Of a stretch of DNA of 10,305 nt, positions 1 to 6,622 are shown piece by piece. Position 1 is the stretch's first letter; every line of letters begins with the position of its first letter. Source of the stretch: Syntrophomonadaceae bacterium (GTDB lineage: Bacteria; Bacillota; Syntrophomonadia; Syntrophomonadales; Syntrophothermaceae); NCBI GenBank assembly GCA_029907055.1, contig JARYMO010000037.1, positions 1 to 10,305 of the forward strand, written 5' to 3'. The notes beneath the pieces are model-generated. The model ran no database searches, had not been told where the DNA came from, and saw nothing but the letters and a program-made list of their open reading frames with translations. The position numbers and the translations under genes are program-made.

Positions 1-44
1 TGAGGCGGATGCAGGAACAGCTCATGCAGGAGTACATGGTGTGA
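1..44 (+). CDS. C-terminal tail of an upstream gene (5' end outside window)
   Basis: Reading from base 3, the frame gives RRMQEQLMQEYMV and a TGA stop at 42-44. A hairpin follows about 30 bases later, as expected at a gene end. The tail is too short to identify safely. In Bacillus the genes before ispD are radA, disA and yacL, and DisA proteins end in a helix of the type R-hydrophobic-QEQ, so the end of disA (diadenylate cyclase) is a reasonable guess, but only inference. It could also be an unrelated reading frame. Confidence 0.4.
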   Translation, partial: RRMQEQLMQEYMV

Positions 45-72
45 CACGCGAGGCCGGGGTCCAGCACGCAGA

Positions 73-98
73 AGAGCCAGACCGCAGGGTCTGGCTCT
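73..98. terminator. Perfect hairpin between convergent genes, candidate bidirectional terminator
   Basis: AGAGCCAGACC (73-83), loop GCAG, GGTCTGGCTCT (88-98): an 11-bp perfect stem with a tetraloop. It lies between the plus-strand stop at 44 and the minus-strand stop at 128-130, so it can serve both convergent transcripts. Neither side has a good run of U after the stem, so the termination call rests on position and stem strength. Confidence 0.6.
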
Positions 99-127
99 CG
101 ATACTTGCCAGCACTGTTCCGCTCAGG

Positions 128-526
128 TCACGTCATGTTGAAAACACCGAGCGCAGTCGAACGTTTGTACTCCTTGAGGAAGATGTCGTAGAGGTTGAGG
201 TCCAGCAGGTTGCACAGGGCTGCCGTGTAGAAAAGGCACTTGCCCAGTTCGGCCACCAGTATCTCTTCGCATTCCGGGCACAAGGAGCCGCGCAGGTGAT
301 CGTCCAGGTACCGCCGCAGGTCATCCACAGTTTCGACGTTCTGAGGGAACTGCACCTTCCTGGCTTCGATGGCCAGACAGCCGCAGTCGGTTACCGACTT
401 GCAGACGGCACGATTGACGCGAGCGGACGACTCCGAGAGTTTGGAAAGGACGTCGAGTACGCTGTGATGCCGGATGAGCAACTCACCCACCACATTCTGA
501 AACTCGTCACAGATAAGGTCCTTCAC
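128..526 (-). CDS. Small cysteine-rich MazG-like protein of unknown function
   Basis: This 132-residue protein starts at a GTG (526-524). GGGAGG lies 9 bases upstream and a consensus promoter just beyond, which makes this the real gene rather than the overlapping plus-strand frame. It looks soluble, all-helical and without a signal peptide. Residues 84-115 (CEEILVAELGKCLFYTAALC then NLLDLNLYDIF) resemble the second half of MazG/all-alpha NTP pyrophosphatases, where the family has a metal-binding E-x-x-E/D-x-G-D pattern; here the residue after the glycine is Lys96, so the catalytic pattern is incomplete. There are eight cysteines, including CGC at 48-50 and CPEC at 83-86, which might bind metal. 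Similar proteins occur near this locus in clostridial genomes as far as I recall, without assigned function. It stands alone on its strand, in the place where Bacillus has yacL. Confidence 0.8.
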   Translation of the reverse strand: MKDLICDEFQNVVGELLIRHHSVLDVLSKLSESSARVNRAVCKSVTDCGCLAIEARKVQFPQNVETVDDLRRYLDDHLRGSLCPECEEILVAELGKCLFYTAALCNLLDLNLYDIFLKEYKRSTALGVFNMT

Positions 527-567
527 TGGGGATTGCCTCCCTTTCTCCCGGTATGCGATTTTTCATC

Positions 568-597
568 ATTATAGCCTCGGCGGCGGAAGCCTGTCAA
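568..597 (-). promoter_or_regulatory. Sigma-A promoter of the minus-strand MazG-like gene
   Basis: On the minus strand, TTGACA (597-592) and TATAAT (573-568) are both perfect consensus hexamers, 18 bases apart. The expected transcription start near 561 leaves a leader of about 35 bases that contains the GGGAGG ribosome binding site. It points away from ispD. Confidence 0.88.
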
Positions 598-749
598 TTC
601 GGGGCTCGAGACATTATTTGTCAAGGAGTGTCGATTTGATGGGCACTGAGACCCCTCGCGCGAGAAGAACGGGAGGAGTTTGGCCCCTGCAGGCCGAAGA
701 CAGTAGCAGGCCGGCGGCTGGCCGGTGTTCAACGCAAGGAGGGGTGGCG

Positions 750-1499
750 GTGGGTACCGTCGGAGTCATCATCGCTGCTGCCGGACAGGGCACGCGCATG
801 GGCACGCCGGTCAACAAGCAGTTCCTGCTGCTGGACGGTAGGCCAGTTCTTATGCACTCGTGGCATACATTTTCGTCGCTTTCCGAGGTGGTCAAGCTGG
901 TGGTGGTGGCGCATCCCCAGGAAGTAGAGACCTGTCGCCGCCTGTTGCCGGACGATGGCCGCACCCTGGTGGTGAGCGGGGGTAGGGAGCGCCAGGATTC
1001 GGTCATGGCAGGACTCGCCTGCCTGCAACCGGCGCCGGACCTGGTGGCAGTACACGACGGAGCCCGGCCCCTGGTGACTACCGGGCTGATACGACGGGTC
1101 ATCGAGGCTGCTGCCCGGTGCGGTGCTGCGGTTCCAGGGGTGCCGGTGGTGGATACCCTCAAGATGGTCAATGCTGAGGGGTTCGTCGAGGCCACCCTCG
1201 AACGGTCCCGGGTACAGGCCATCCAGACCCCACAGGTGTTTCGGTGGCAGCCCCTGGTCGATGCCTACGCACGGGCACAGCGGGATGGCTTCCGGGGCAC
1301 CGACGACGCCTCCATCTACGAGCGCTACGCGGGCCCGGTGCGGGTGGTAGCGGGGGCGCGCGACAACATCAAGATTACCGTCCCGGAGGACGTGCTGCTG
1401 GCCAACCTGTTGCTGCAGGCGCGGGCTGGGGGGTGCGGAACACTGGTCCCGGAGCCAGCGCTACCGGCAGACGAGGAAGCGGGGGTTACAAGGAGATGA
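750..1499 (+). CDS. ispD: 2-C-methyl-D-erythritol 4-phosphate cytidylyltransferase (IspD)
   Basis: IspD joins CTP and MEP to give CDP-ME, the third step of the cytosolic MEP pathway. The 249-residue product (family about 230) shows the nucleotide-binding start AAAGQGTRMG (residues 9-18; Arg16) with Lys23 in NKQF, GGRERQDSV at 77-85, VHDGARPLV at 101-109, QTPQVF at 159-164, TDDASI at 184-189 and NIKIT-x-PED at 206-213. The chosen start is GTG 750 because AAGGAGG (736-742) is 7 bases upstream and the cytidylyltransferase fold begins at once. GTG 744 is too close to that site. The frame is open back to 618, and ATG 639 with AAGGAG at 623-628 would add 37 unrelated residues. The C-terminal 20 or so residues look like a family-external tail. 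It overlaps ispF by ATGA. No convincing promoter was found upstream. Confidence 0.96.
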   Translation: MGTVGVIIAAAGQGTRMGTPVNKQFLLLDGRPVLMHSWHTFSSLSEVVKLVVVAHPQEVETCRRLLPDDGRTLVVSGGRERQDSVMAGLACLQPAPDLVAVHDGARPLVTTGLIRRVIEAAARCGAAVPGVPVVDTLKMVNAEGFVEATLERSRVQAIQTPQVFRWQPLVDAYARAQRDGFRGTDDASIYERYAGPVRVVAGARDNIKITVPEDVLLANLLLQARAGGCGTLVPEPALPADEEAGVTRR

Positions 1500-1978
1500 G
1501 GGTAGGCATCGGCTATGACGCGCACCGCCTGGTGGCAGGGAGGGCGCTCATCCTGGGCGGCGTGGAGATACCCTGGGAGAAGGGGCTGCTAGGGCATTCC
1601 GACGCCGACGTCCTCGTGCACGCCGTGTGCGACGCACTGCTGGGTGCTGCCGGACTGGGAGATATTGGCTCCCACTTCCCGGACAGCGATGAGCGCTATC
1701 GCGGCATCCGCAGCGTGCGCCTGCTGGAGCAGGTGGCGTCCATGGTGCGGGGGCACGGGTTCAGGGTGGAAAACGTTGACGTGACTGTGGTGGCCCAGAA
1801 GCCGCGCCTGGCCCCCTACGTACCCCAGATGAAACGGTGTCTGTCCCGGGCCCTGGGAGTGGATGAGATGCGGGTCAACATCAAGGCAACCACCACGGAG
1901 GGCCTGGGATTCGAAGGCCGGGAGGAAGGGATGTCGGCGCAGGCGGTGGCGTGCATCGCACCCGCAGACCAGCCATGA
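1496..1978 (+). CDS. ispF: 2-C-methyl-D-erythritol 2,4-cyclodiphosphate synthase (IspF)
   Basis: IspF cyclises CDP-ME 2-phosphate to MEcPP with release of CMP, two steps after IspD. The product has 160 residues, the usual length. The N-terminus MRVGIGYDAHRL carries the zinc ligands Asp8 and His10, with His42 in DADVLVH. The conserved block GLGDIGSHFPDSD spans residues 53-65, and the nucleotide-binding segment KATTTEGLGFEGREEG spans 130-145. ATG 1496 overlaps the ispD stop (ATGA) and an AAGGAG lies directly against it, so translation is probably coupled to ispD rather than depending on a well-spaced ribosome binding site. ispD and ispF are fused in some bacteria; here they are separate but adjacent. 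Confidence 0.97.
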   Translation: MRVGIGYDAHRLVAGRALILGGVEIPWEKGLLGHSDADVLVHAVCDALLGAAGLGDIGSHFPDSDERYRGIRSVRLLEQVASMVRGHGFRVENVDVTVVAQKPRLAPYVPQMKRCLSRALGVDEMRVNIKATTTEGLGFEGREEGMSAQAVACIAPADQP

Positions 1979-1991
1979 GGGTTTCCAGCGA

Positions 1992-2020
1992 CCGGGCAGA
2001 GAGGCAGGTGCGCTGCCCGG
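1992..2020 (+). other. GC-rich hairpin in the ispF-gltX gap
   Basis: CCGGGCAG (1992-1999) pairs with CTGCCCGG (2013-2020) around a 13-base loop, and CCTGG-A-CCAGG follows at 2029-2039. No T-run follows, so it is not a standard terminator. It may be mRNA structure in the 103-base gap that separates gltX from the isp pair, or chance in GC-rich DNA. I see no promoter for gltX in the gap. Confidence 0.3.
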
Positions 2021-2081
2021 GCGATGGGCCTGGACCAGGGGGAGAAGACAGGCCTGACAGCCAGCGGAGGAGGATGAAACG

Positions 2082-3539
2082 ATGAGAGTGCGCGTGCGCT
2101 TTGCGCCCAGCCCGACCGGACCGCTCCATATCGGAGGGGCACGCTCGGCCCTGTTCAACTACCTCTTTGCCCGCCACCACCAGGGGGTGCTGGTGGTGCG
2201 CGTCGAGGACACCGACCTGGAGCGGTCGCGGTCCGAATACGAGGACGAGATTCTCGCCTCGCTGGACTGGCTGGGACTGACCTGGGACGAAGGGCTGCGA
2301 GTGGGAGGGCCGCATGCCCCCTATCGGCAAACGGAGCGACTCGACACCTATCGCCAGTGTGCCGAGGTACTGCTCGAACGCGGCCTGGCCTACCCCTGCT
2401 TCTGCTCGGAGGAGGAGCTGGAGGCCGAGCGCGCTGGCCTCATCGCCAAGGGGGAAACGCCCCGCTACCTGGGTACCTGCCGCAACCTGAGCGAAGAGGA
2501 GAGAGCGGCGCGCCGGCAGGCGGGCATCGTGCCCACCATTCGCTTCCGGGCTCCGCAAGACCGGCTCTACGTGGTGGAGGACCTGGTGCGGGGGAGAGTG
2601 GCGTTTGAAGGGAACACCATTGGCGATTTTATCATCATGAAATCGGATGGGATCCCCACCTACAACTTCGCGGTGGTGGTCGACGACCACCTGATGGAGA
2701 TCACCCATGTCATCCGGGCCGAGGAGCACCTGACCAACACCCCCCGCCAGATGATGATCTACGAGGCAATGGGGTGGGAGATGCCGAAATTCGCTCACGT
2801 CTCACTCATCCTGGGGGAGGACCGCCAGAAGATGAGCAAGCGCCACGGCGCCACGTCGGTCATCCAGTACCGGCAACGGGGATACCTGCCAGAGGCCCTG
2901 GTCAACTTCCTGGCCCTGCTCGGTTGGGCCCCGGAAGGGCAGGAAGAACTGATGACACTGGATGAAATGGTGCGGGCCTTCTCCCTCGAGCGGGTGGCCC
3001 GCAATCCAGCGGTCTTCGACCTCGACAAGCTGAACTGGATGAACCAGCAGTACCTCAAGCGCAAGAGCACCTCTGAACTGGGCATGCTGCTGCGGCCGTT
3101 CCTGGAGGAAGCGGGGTACGGGGCGCAGGTGGCGGCCCTGGGCGAAGCAAGGTATCGCATCCTGGTGGAGGGCGTGCGAGACTACCTGGTGTGCCTGAGT
3201 GATGTAGGCGAATACGCGCGTCCCTTCCTGGACCCTCCGCGCTACGATAGCGAGGCGGAAGCGGTGCTGGCTCAGGAAGGGGTGGCAGAGATGCTCGCCC
3301 GATGTCGTGTCTGCCTGGGGGCGCTGGAAGGGGGGCTGGATGAGGCACAGTCCCTGCTCAAGGAACTCCCCGGGATGCTGGGCGTGCCGGCCAGGCAGGT
3401 GTATCGCCCCTTGCGGGTGGCCCTTACCGGGAAGACCACGGGTCCTGAGCTCCCCTTCCTGGTGGCGGTGTGGGGAGGGCAGGGGACGGAGGAGCGGCTG
3501 CAGCGAGCGTTCGCGTTTCTCTCCGCACGGAAGGCGTGA
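2082..3539 (+). CDS. gltX: Glutamate--tRNA ligase (GluRS)
   Basis: This class I aminoacyl-tRNA synthetase attaches glutamate to tRNA-Glu in the cytoplasm. At 485 residues it has the normal bacterial length. The HIGH motif is HIGG (16-19) in PSPTGPLHIGGAR, and the KMSKS loop is KMSKR (250-254). A zinc-type set C106-x-C108 ... Y129-x3-C133 sits in the connective region, and the anticodon-binding helical domain fills roughly residues 320-485. ATG 2082 has GGAGGAGG (2066-2073) 8 bases upstream. Many Bacillota use a non-discriminating GluRS that also charges tRNA-Gln, later corrected by GatCAB; the sequence alone does not settle this. It lies 103 bases after ispF and is followed by the separately promoted cysteine operon. 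Confidence 0.97.
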   Translation: MRVRVRFAPSPTGPLHIGGARSALFNYLFARHHQGVLVVRVEDTDLERSRSEYEDEILASLDWLGLTWDEGLRVGGPHAPYRQTERLDTYRQCAEVLLERGLAYPCFCSEEELEAERAGLIAKGETPRYLGTCRNLSEEERAARRQAGIVPTIRFRAPQDRLYVVEDLVRGRVAFEGNTIGDFIIMKSDGIPTYNFAVVVDDHLMEITHVIRAEEHLTNTPRQMMIYEAMGWEMPKFAHVSLILGEDRQKMSKRHGATSVIQYRQRGYLPEALVNFLALLGWAPEGQEELMTLDEMVRAFSLERVARNPAVFDLDKLNWMNQQYLKRKSTSELGMLLRPFLEEAGYGAQVAALGEARYRILVEGVRDYLVCLSDVGEYARPFLDPPRYDSEAEAVLAQEGVAEMLARCRVCLGALEGGLDEAQSLLKELPGMLGVPARQVYRPLRVALTGKTTGPELPFLVAVWGGQGTEERLQRAFAFLSARKA

Positions 3540-3550
3540 GCCCTGTCCGG

Positions 3551-3580
3551 TTGACACCGCAAGGCGGGCGATACTATAAT
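3551..3580 (+). promoter_or_regulatory. Sigma-A promoter of the cysE-cysS-mrnC operon
   Basis: TTGACA (3551-3556) and TATAAT (3575-3580) are perfect hexamers with an 18-base spacer, starting 11 bases after the gltX stop. Transcription would start near 3587, giving a leader of nearly 300 bases before cysE that folds as a T-box. Confidence 0.92.
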
Positions 3581-3587
3581 GGCCACA

Positions 3588-3841
3588 CAAGGGATAGGGA
3601 AAGGCGAAGAACGGGAAGAGTACATCCCCATCGCCCACCAGAGAGAGGGGGTCAGCGGCTGGGAGCCCCCTCGGGAAAGAAGGGATGGAAAGTGCGCCCG
3701 GGAGCCGGCAGGCTGAAGAATCACTGCGAGGAGTAAGTCTGCCCGGATGGCCGCCGTTAACGGCTTCGAGGGGGGCACCAGGTGCCCAAACAGAGTGGAA
3801 CCGCGGCTTGTCGTCTCTGGACGGCAGGCCGCGTTGCGTAT
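3588..3841 (+). promoter_or_regulatory. T-box leader, probably specific for tRNA-Cys
   Basis: Stem I can be drawn from the sequence. CGGG (3612-3615) pairs with CCCG (3697-3700), CATCCC (3623-3628) with GGGATG (3682-3687), and GAGGGGG (3645-3651) with CCCCCTC (3666-3672), with an AG-rich bulge at 3641-3646. The internal loop has AGTA (3619-3622) opposite GAA (3688-3690), the loop E signature of a specifier loop, then AG-TGC-G. TGC at 3693-3695 is the likely cysteine specifier. The T-box sequence AGAGTGGAACCGCGG is at 3792-3806; its TGGA (3796-3799) can pair with a tRNA 3' end UCCA, matching the U73 discriminator of tRNA-Cys. Uncharged tRNA-Cys should stabilise the antiterminator and allow transcription of cysE, cysS and mrnC. 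Confidence 0.9.
3802..3833 (+). terminator. T-box leader terminator hairpin
   Basis: CGCGGCTTGTCGTC (3802-3815), loop TCTG, GACGGCAGGCCGCG (3820-3833): a 14-bp stem with two G-U pairs. Its 5' arm shares ACCGCGG with the T-box element, so terminator and antiterminator are mutually exclusive. The following TTGCGTATTA is a poor U-tract, so release may be weak or need a factor. Confidence 0.75.
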
Positions 3842-3879
3842 TACGGGGAGGATCCCTGTGGCCTGGAGGAGGGTACCGC

Positions 3880-4578
3880 ATGAGAAACCTGCTGAGAACT
3901 CTGAAGAGGGACGTCGAGGTCGTGTTTGAGCGAGATCCGGCCGCCCGCAGCGTAGTCGAAGTGCTCCTGTGCTACCCTGGCTTCCACGCCATCCTCTTTC
4001 ATCGCGTGGCGCACTTCCTGTACCGCAGGCGTTGCTTCCTGCTGGCGCGGTTGGTGTCGCACCTCAGTCGCGCGTTGACGGGAATCGAGATCCACCCCGG
4101 GGCCAGGATAGGACAGGGCCTGTTCATCGATCATGGCATGGGAGTGGTCATCGGGGAGACTACCGAAATCGGGAACAATGTGACTATCTACCAGGGGGTG
4201 ACGCTGGGGGGGACGGGCAAGCAGAAAGGCAAGCGGCACCCCACTATCGGCGACAACGTGGTCATCAGCGCCGGGGCCAAGGTGTTAGGGTCTTTCGAGG
4301 TGGGCGAGGGAGCCAAGATCGGAGCAGGGTCAGTCGTATTGAAGTCGGTGCCCCCTGGGGCCACGGTGGTGGGGGTACCGGGAAGATTGGTGACCGGGGC
4401 CGGGGGTGAGGGCCAGCCACCGCGGCGCGAGGTGGACCTGGAGCACCACCTGTTGCCGGACCCGGTAGCCGATACGCTGGCCGAACTGCAGCGCCGGGTC
4501 GCATGGTTGGAGTGGCGGGTGCAACGGGTCGAAGGAGGAGGAAAGGATGATAAGGGTATACAATACGCTGACGCGTAG
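3880..4578 (+). CDS. cysE: Serine O-acetyltransferase (CysE)
   Basis: CysE transfers acetyl from acetyl-CoA to serine to give O-acetylserine, the precursor of cysteine. The 232-residue protein has an N-terminal helical domain (about 1-65) and a left-handed beta-helix of hexapeptide repeats (about 70-170). Catalytic features are Asp84-His85 in FIDHGMGVVIGET and His120 in KRHP. Beyond the usual end it carries about 50 more residues containing a heptad-like stretch (about 197-217, LAELQRRVAWLEWRVQ), probably a short coiled coil. ATG 3880 has GGAGGAGGG (3865-3873) 6 bases upstream and follows the T-box leader; the open frame upstream to 3685 is leader RNA, not protein. Its 3' end overlaps cysS by 32 bases. 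Confidence 0.95.
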   Translation: MRNLLRTLKRDVEVVFERDPAARSVVEVLLCYPGFHAILFHRVAHFLYRRRCFLLARLVSHLSRALTGIEIHPGARIGQGLFIDHGMGVVIGETTEIGNNVTIYQGVTLGGTGKQKGKRHPTIGDNVVISAGAKVLGSFEVGEGAKIGAGSVVLKSVPPGATVVGVPGRLVTGAGGEGQPPRREVDLEHHLLPDPVADTLAELQRRVAWLEWRVQRVEGGGKDDKGIQYADA

Positions 4579-6166
4579 CAAGGAGGATTTCCACACCATC
4601 GAGCCCGGGCGGGTGCGGATGTACGTGTGCGGCCCGACCACCTACAACTTCATCCACATTGGCAACGCGCGGCCGCTGGTGGTGTTCGACATCATCCGCA
4701 GGTACCTCGCGTACCGCGGCTTCACGGTGACCTACGTGCAGAACTTCACGGATGTGGATGACAAGATCATCGCTCGTGCCCAGGAGGAAGGGATTCCAGC
4801 CGCCGACGTCGCGGAGCGCTACATTGCCGAGTACTTCCGGGACGCCGACGCGCTGGGGGTGCAGCGGGCCGATGTACACCCGCGGGTGAGCGAACACATT
4901 CCCGACATCGTCGAGGTCGTCGCCGCGCTGGTCGCGAAGGGGTTTGCCTACGTGGTCGACGGTGACGTGTATTTCCGGGTACGGTCCTTCCCTTCGTACG
5001 GGCGCCTGTCCGGAAGGTCGCTGGAAGACATGATGGCAGGGGCGCGGGTGGAAGTGGATGAGCGCAAGGAGAACCCCATGGATTTCGCGCTCTGGAAGCA
5101 GGCCAAGCCGGGCGAACCCTCCTGGCCCAGCCCCTGGGGGCCCGGACGGCCGGGATGGCACATCGAGTGCTCCGTAATGTCAATGAAGTACCTGGGGCCC
5201 ACCCTCGACGTGCACGGCGGGGGGGTTGACCTGGTATTCCCCCACCACGAGAACGAGATCGCGCAGTCAGAAGCATACACCGGGCAGCGCTTCGTCAATT
5301 ACTGGATCCACAACGGCTTCATCACGGTCAACCAGGAAAAGATGTCAAAGTCCTTGGGGAACTTCTTCATCGTGCGCGAGGTGTTGTCGAAATTCCCGGC
5401 CGACGTGGTGCGCTTCTATCTCGCCGCCACCCACTACCGCAGCCCGCTTGACTTCGATGATGCCAAGCTGGAGGAGGCGGGGCGGGCGCTGGAGCGGGTG
5501 AAGAATGCCCTGCGCCGGCTCGATGAGGCTCTGCAGGCAGGAGGGGCAGCCCAGGCCGTCGAATCTGGCCTGGCAGCGGAGGCCCTGCAGGCACGGGTGA
5601 GTGCCCTGGTGAACGAATTCGAGGAGGCCATGGACGACGACTTCAACACATCCCGGGCCATGGCGGCGGTGTTCGAACTGGCCCGGGAAGTGAACTCCTT
5701 CCTGGATGGCCGTGGGCATCTTTCCTTGTCTGAGAAGGAGCGGGCCGCGGCGGCCGGAGCCCGGCGGGCCATGAGGACCTTGGCCGGAGACATCCTGGGC
5801 TTGTTCGGCGCACGAGGTGCGGAAGTGGCTGACACCCAGAAGGCATTGGTCGATGCGGCAGTGGCGCTGCGCAAGCAGGCGCGTGCCAGCCGCCAGTTCG
5901 CAGTGGCCGACCGCATCCGCGCCTTTCTCGGCGAACAGGGGATCGTGGTAGAAGATACGCCGGCGGGAGCGCGGCTCTCGTTTTCGCGCTCGCCGGATAC
6001 TGAGGCCTTGGCCCGGTTCCTGGTGTCCGAATGGGCTGAGGCCCGCAGGCGAGGGGAGGAGAGCCAGGCGGAGGCTGTCAGACAAGCCCTGGCAGGGGCC
6101 GGGATTACGGTGGAGGAGCAGGAGGAAGGAGTGCGATGGAGGGTTGATGCTGCCGGCAAGAATTGA
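4547..6166 (+). CDS. cysS: Cysteine--tRNA ligase (CysRS) with extended C-terminus
   Basis: This class I synthetase charges tRNA-Cys. HIGH is HIGN (37-40), KMSKS is exact at 265-269, and the catalytic zinc ligands are Cys28, Cys208, His233 and Glu237. The DALR/anticodon domain covers about 290-425, and the family's C-terminal motif (A-x-x-D-x-I-R ... G-I-x-V-E-D-T) is at 452-471. The protein has 539 residues against about 465 in most bacteria. The extra 70 residues contain a second, weaker copy of that C-terminal motif (500-533). ATG 4547 has GGAGGAGG (4534-4541) 5 bases upstream, inside the end of cysE, so the two are probably translationally coupled. The end overlaps mrnC by 20 bases. Confidence 0.97.
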   Translation: MIRVYNTLTRSKEDFHTIEPGRVRMYVCGPTTYNFIHIGNARPLVVFDIIRRYLAYRGFTVTYVQNFTDVDDKIIARAQEEGIPAADVAERYIAEYFRDADALGVQRADVHPRVSEHIPDIVEVVAALVAKGFAYVVDGDVYFRVRSFPSYGRLSGRSLEDMMAGARVEVDERKENPMDFALWKQAKPGEPSWPSPWGPGRPGWHIECSVMSMKYLGPTLDVHGGGVDLVFPHHENEIAQSEAYTGQRFVNYWIHNGFITVNQEKMSKSLGNFFIVREVLSKFPADVVRFYLAATHYRSPLDFDDAKLEEAGRALERVKNALRRLDEALQAGGAAQAVESGLAAEALQARVSALVNEFEEAMDDDFNTSRAMAAVFELAREVNSFLDGRGHLSLSEKERAAAAGARRAMRTLAGDILGLFGARGAEVADTQKALVDAAVALRKQARASRQFAVADRIRAFLGEQGIVVEDTPAGARLSFSRSPDTEALARFLVSEWAEARRRGEESQAEAVRQALAGAGITVEEQEEGVRWRVDAAGKN

Positions 6167-6542
6167 GGGCCGTGACCTGCGGGAGTACTCGCCGGCGCTG
6201 TTGGCCTACGTGGGGGACGCCGTGTACGAGCTGTATGTCCGCAGCCACCTGGTGGCGGGGGGAAACCTGCGCGTGAAGGACGCCCACCAACAGGCGGTGA
6301 GCGTGGTGCGGGCCGAAAGCCAGGCCCGGCTGCTGCGGGCGATGGCCACGGAGTTGTCGGAAGAAGAAGCTGCGGTGATGAGGAGGGGCAGGAACGCCAA
6401 GGGCCGCCATGCCCCGCGAGGCGTGGACACCAGCGATTATCGCCTGAGCACCGGGCTGGAGGCCCTCATCGGGTACCTCTACCTGAAGGGGGATTACCAA
6501 CGCTTGCAGGTGTTGATGGAACGGGCGCTAAGCGAGAGGTGA
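6147..6542 (+). CDS. mrnC: Mini-ribonuclease III (23S rRNA maturation)
   Basis: MrnC is an RNase III catalytic domain without the dsRNA-binding domain; it trims 23S rRNA precursors in Bacillus as a dimer. The 131-residue product shows LLAYVGDAVYELYVR (18-32) with catalytic Asp24, RRGRNAK at 79-85, and STGLEALIGYLYL (101-113) with Glu105, the second metal-binding acid. ATG 6147 is preferred, with GGAGGG (6138-6143) 3 bases upstream; the TTG just before it (6144) abuts that site. The gene overlaps cysS by 20 bases and is the last gene of the T-box operon, ending inside a strong terminator. Its expression should therefore follow cysteine status. Confidence 0.95.
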   Translation: MLPARIEGRDLREYSPALLAYVGDAVYELYVRSHLVAGGNLRVKDAHQQAVSVVRAESQARLLRAMATELSEEEAAVMRRGRNAKGRHAPRGVDTSDYRLSTGLEALIGYLYLKGDYQRLQVLMERALSER

Positions 6543-6566
6543 GGTGAAGCCTGGCTTCACCTTTTT
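6542..6566 (+). terminator. Intrinsic terminator of the cysE-cysS-mrnC operon
   Basis: AGGTGAAG (6542-6549), loop CCTGG, CTTCACCT (6555-6562), followed by TTTTT (6562-6566). The 8-bp perfect stem begins at the last base of the mrnC stop codon. Confidence 0.93.
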
Positions 6567-6611
6567 CGCTTCTTGTACCTGGCACCCCAGCAGTAGGGGC
6601 GGAACGGCTCT

Positions 6612-6622
6612 TGTGATAGAAT
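6612..6622 (+). promoter_or_regulatory. Candidate extended -10 promoter of thyX
   Basis: TAGAAT (6617-6622) is one base from TATAAT and is preceded by an extended -10 TG-A (6614-6616). No good -35 is present at 17-18 bases, where the sequence is G-rich. The strong terminator upstream implies that thyX needs its own promoter. A short palindrome, ATGCG-A-CGCAT (6635-6645), lies just downstream. Confidence 0.5.

Noticed and set aside
41..574. Plus-strand open frame of 177 codons
   Set aside because: It lies opposite the minus-strand gene, which has a consensus promoter, a good ribosome binding site and a family-like sequence; the plus frame has no recognisable protein features.
3685..3879. N-terminal extension of cysE
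   Set aside because: These bases form the T-box leader, including the T-box element and terminator; the strong ribosome binding site is at 3865-3873 before ATG 3880.
2802..3881. Minus-strand open frame of 359 codons across gltX and the T-box
   Set aside because: It is antisense to gltX and the leader RNA, is rich in Pro/His/Arg as expected for a GC-rich shadow frame, and has no recognisable motif.
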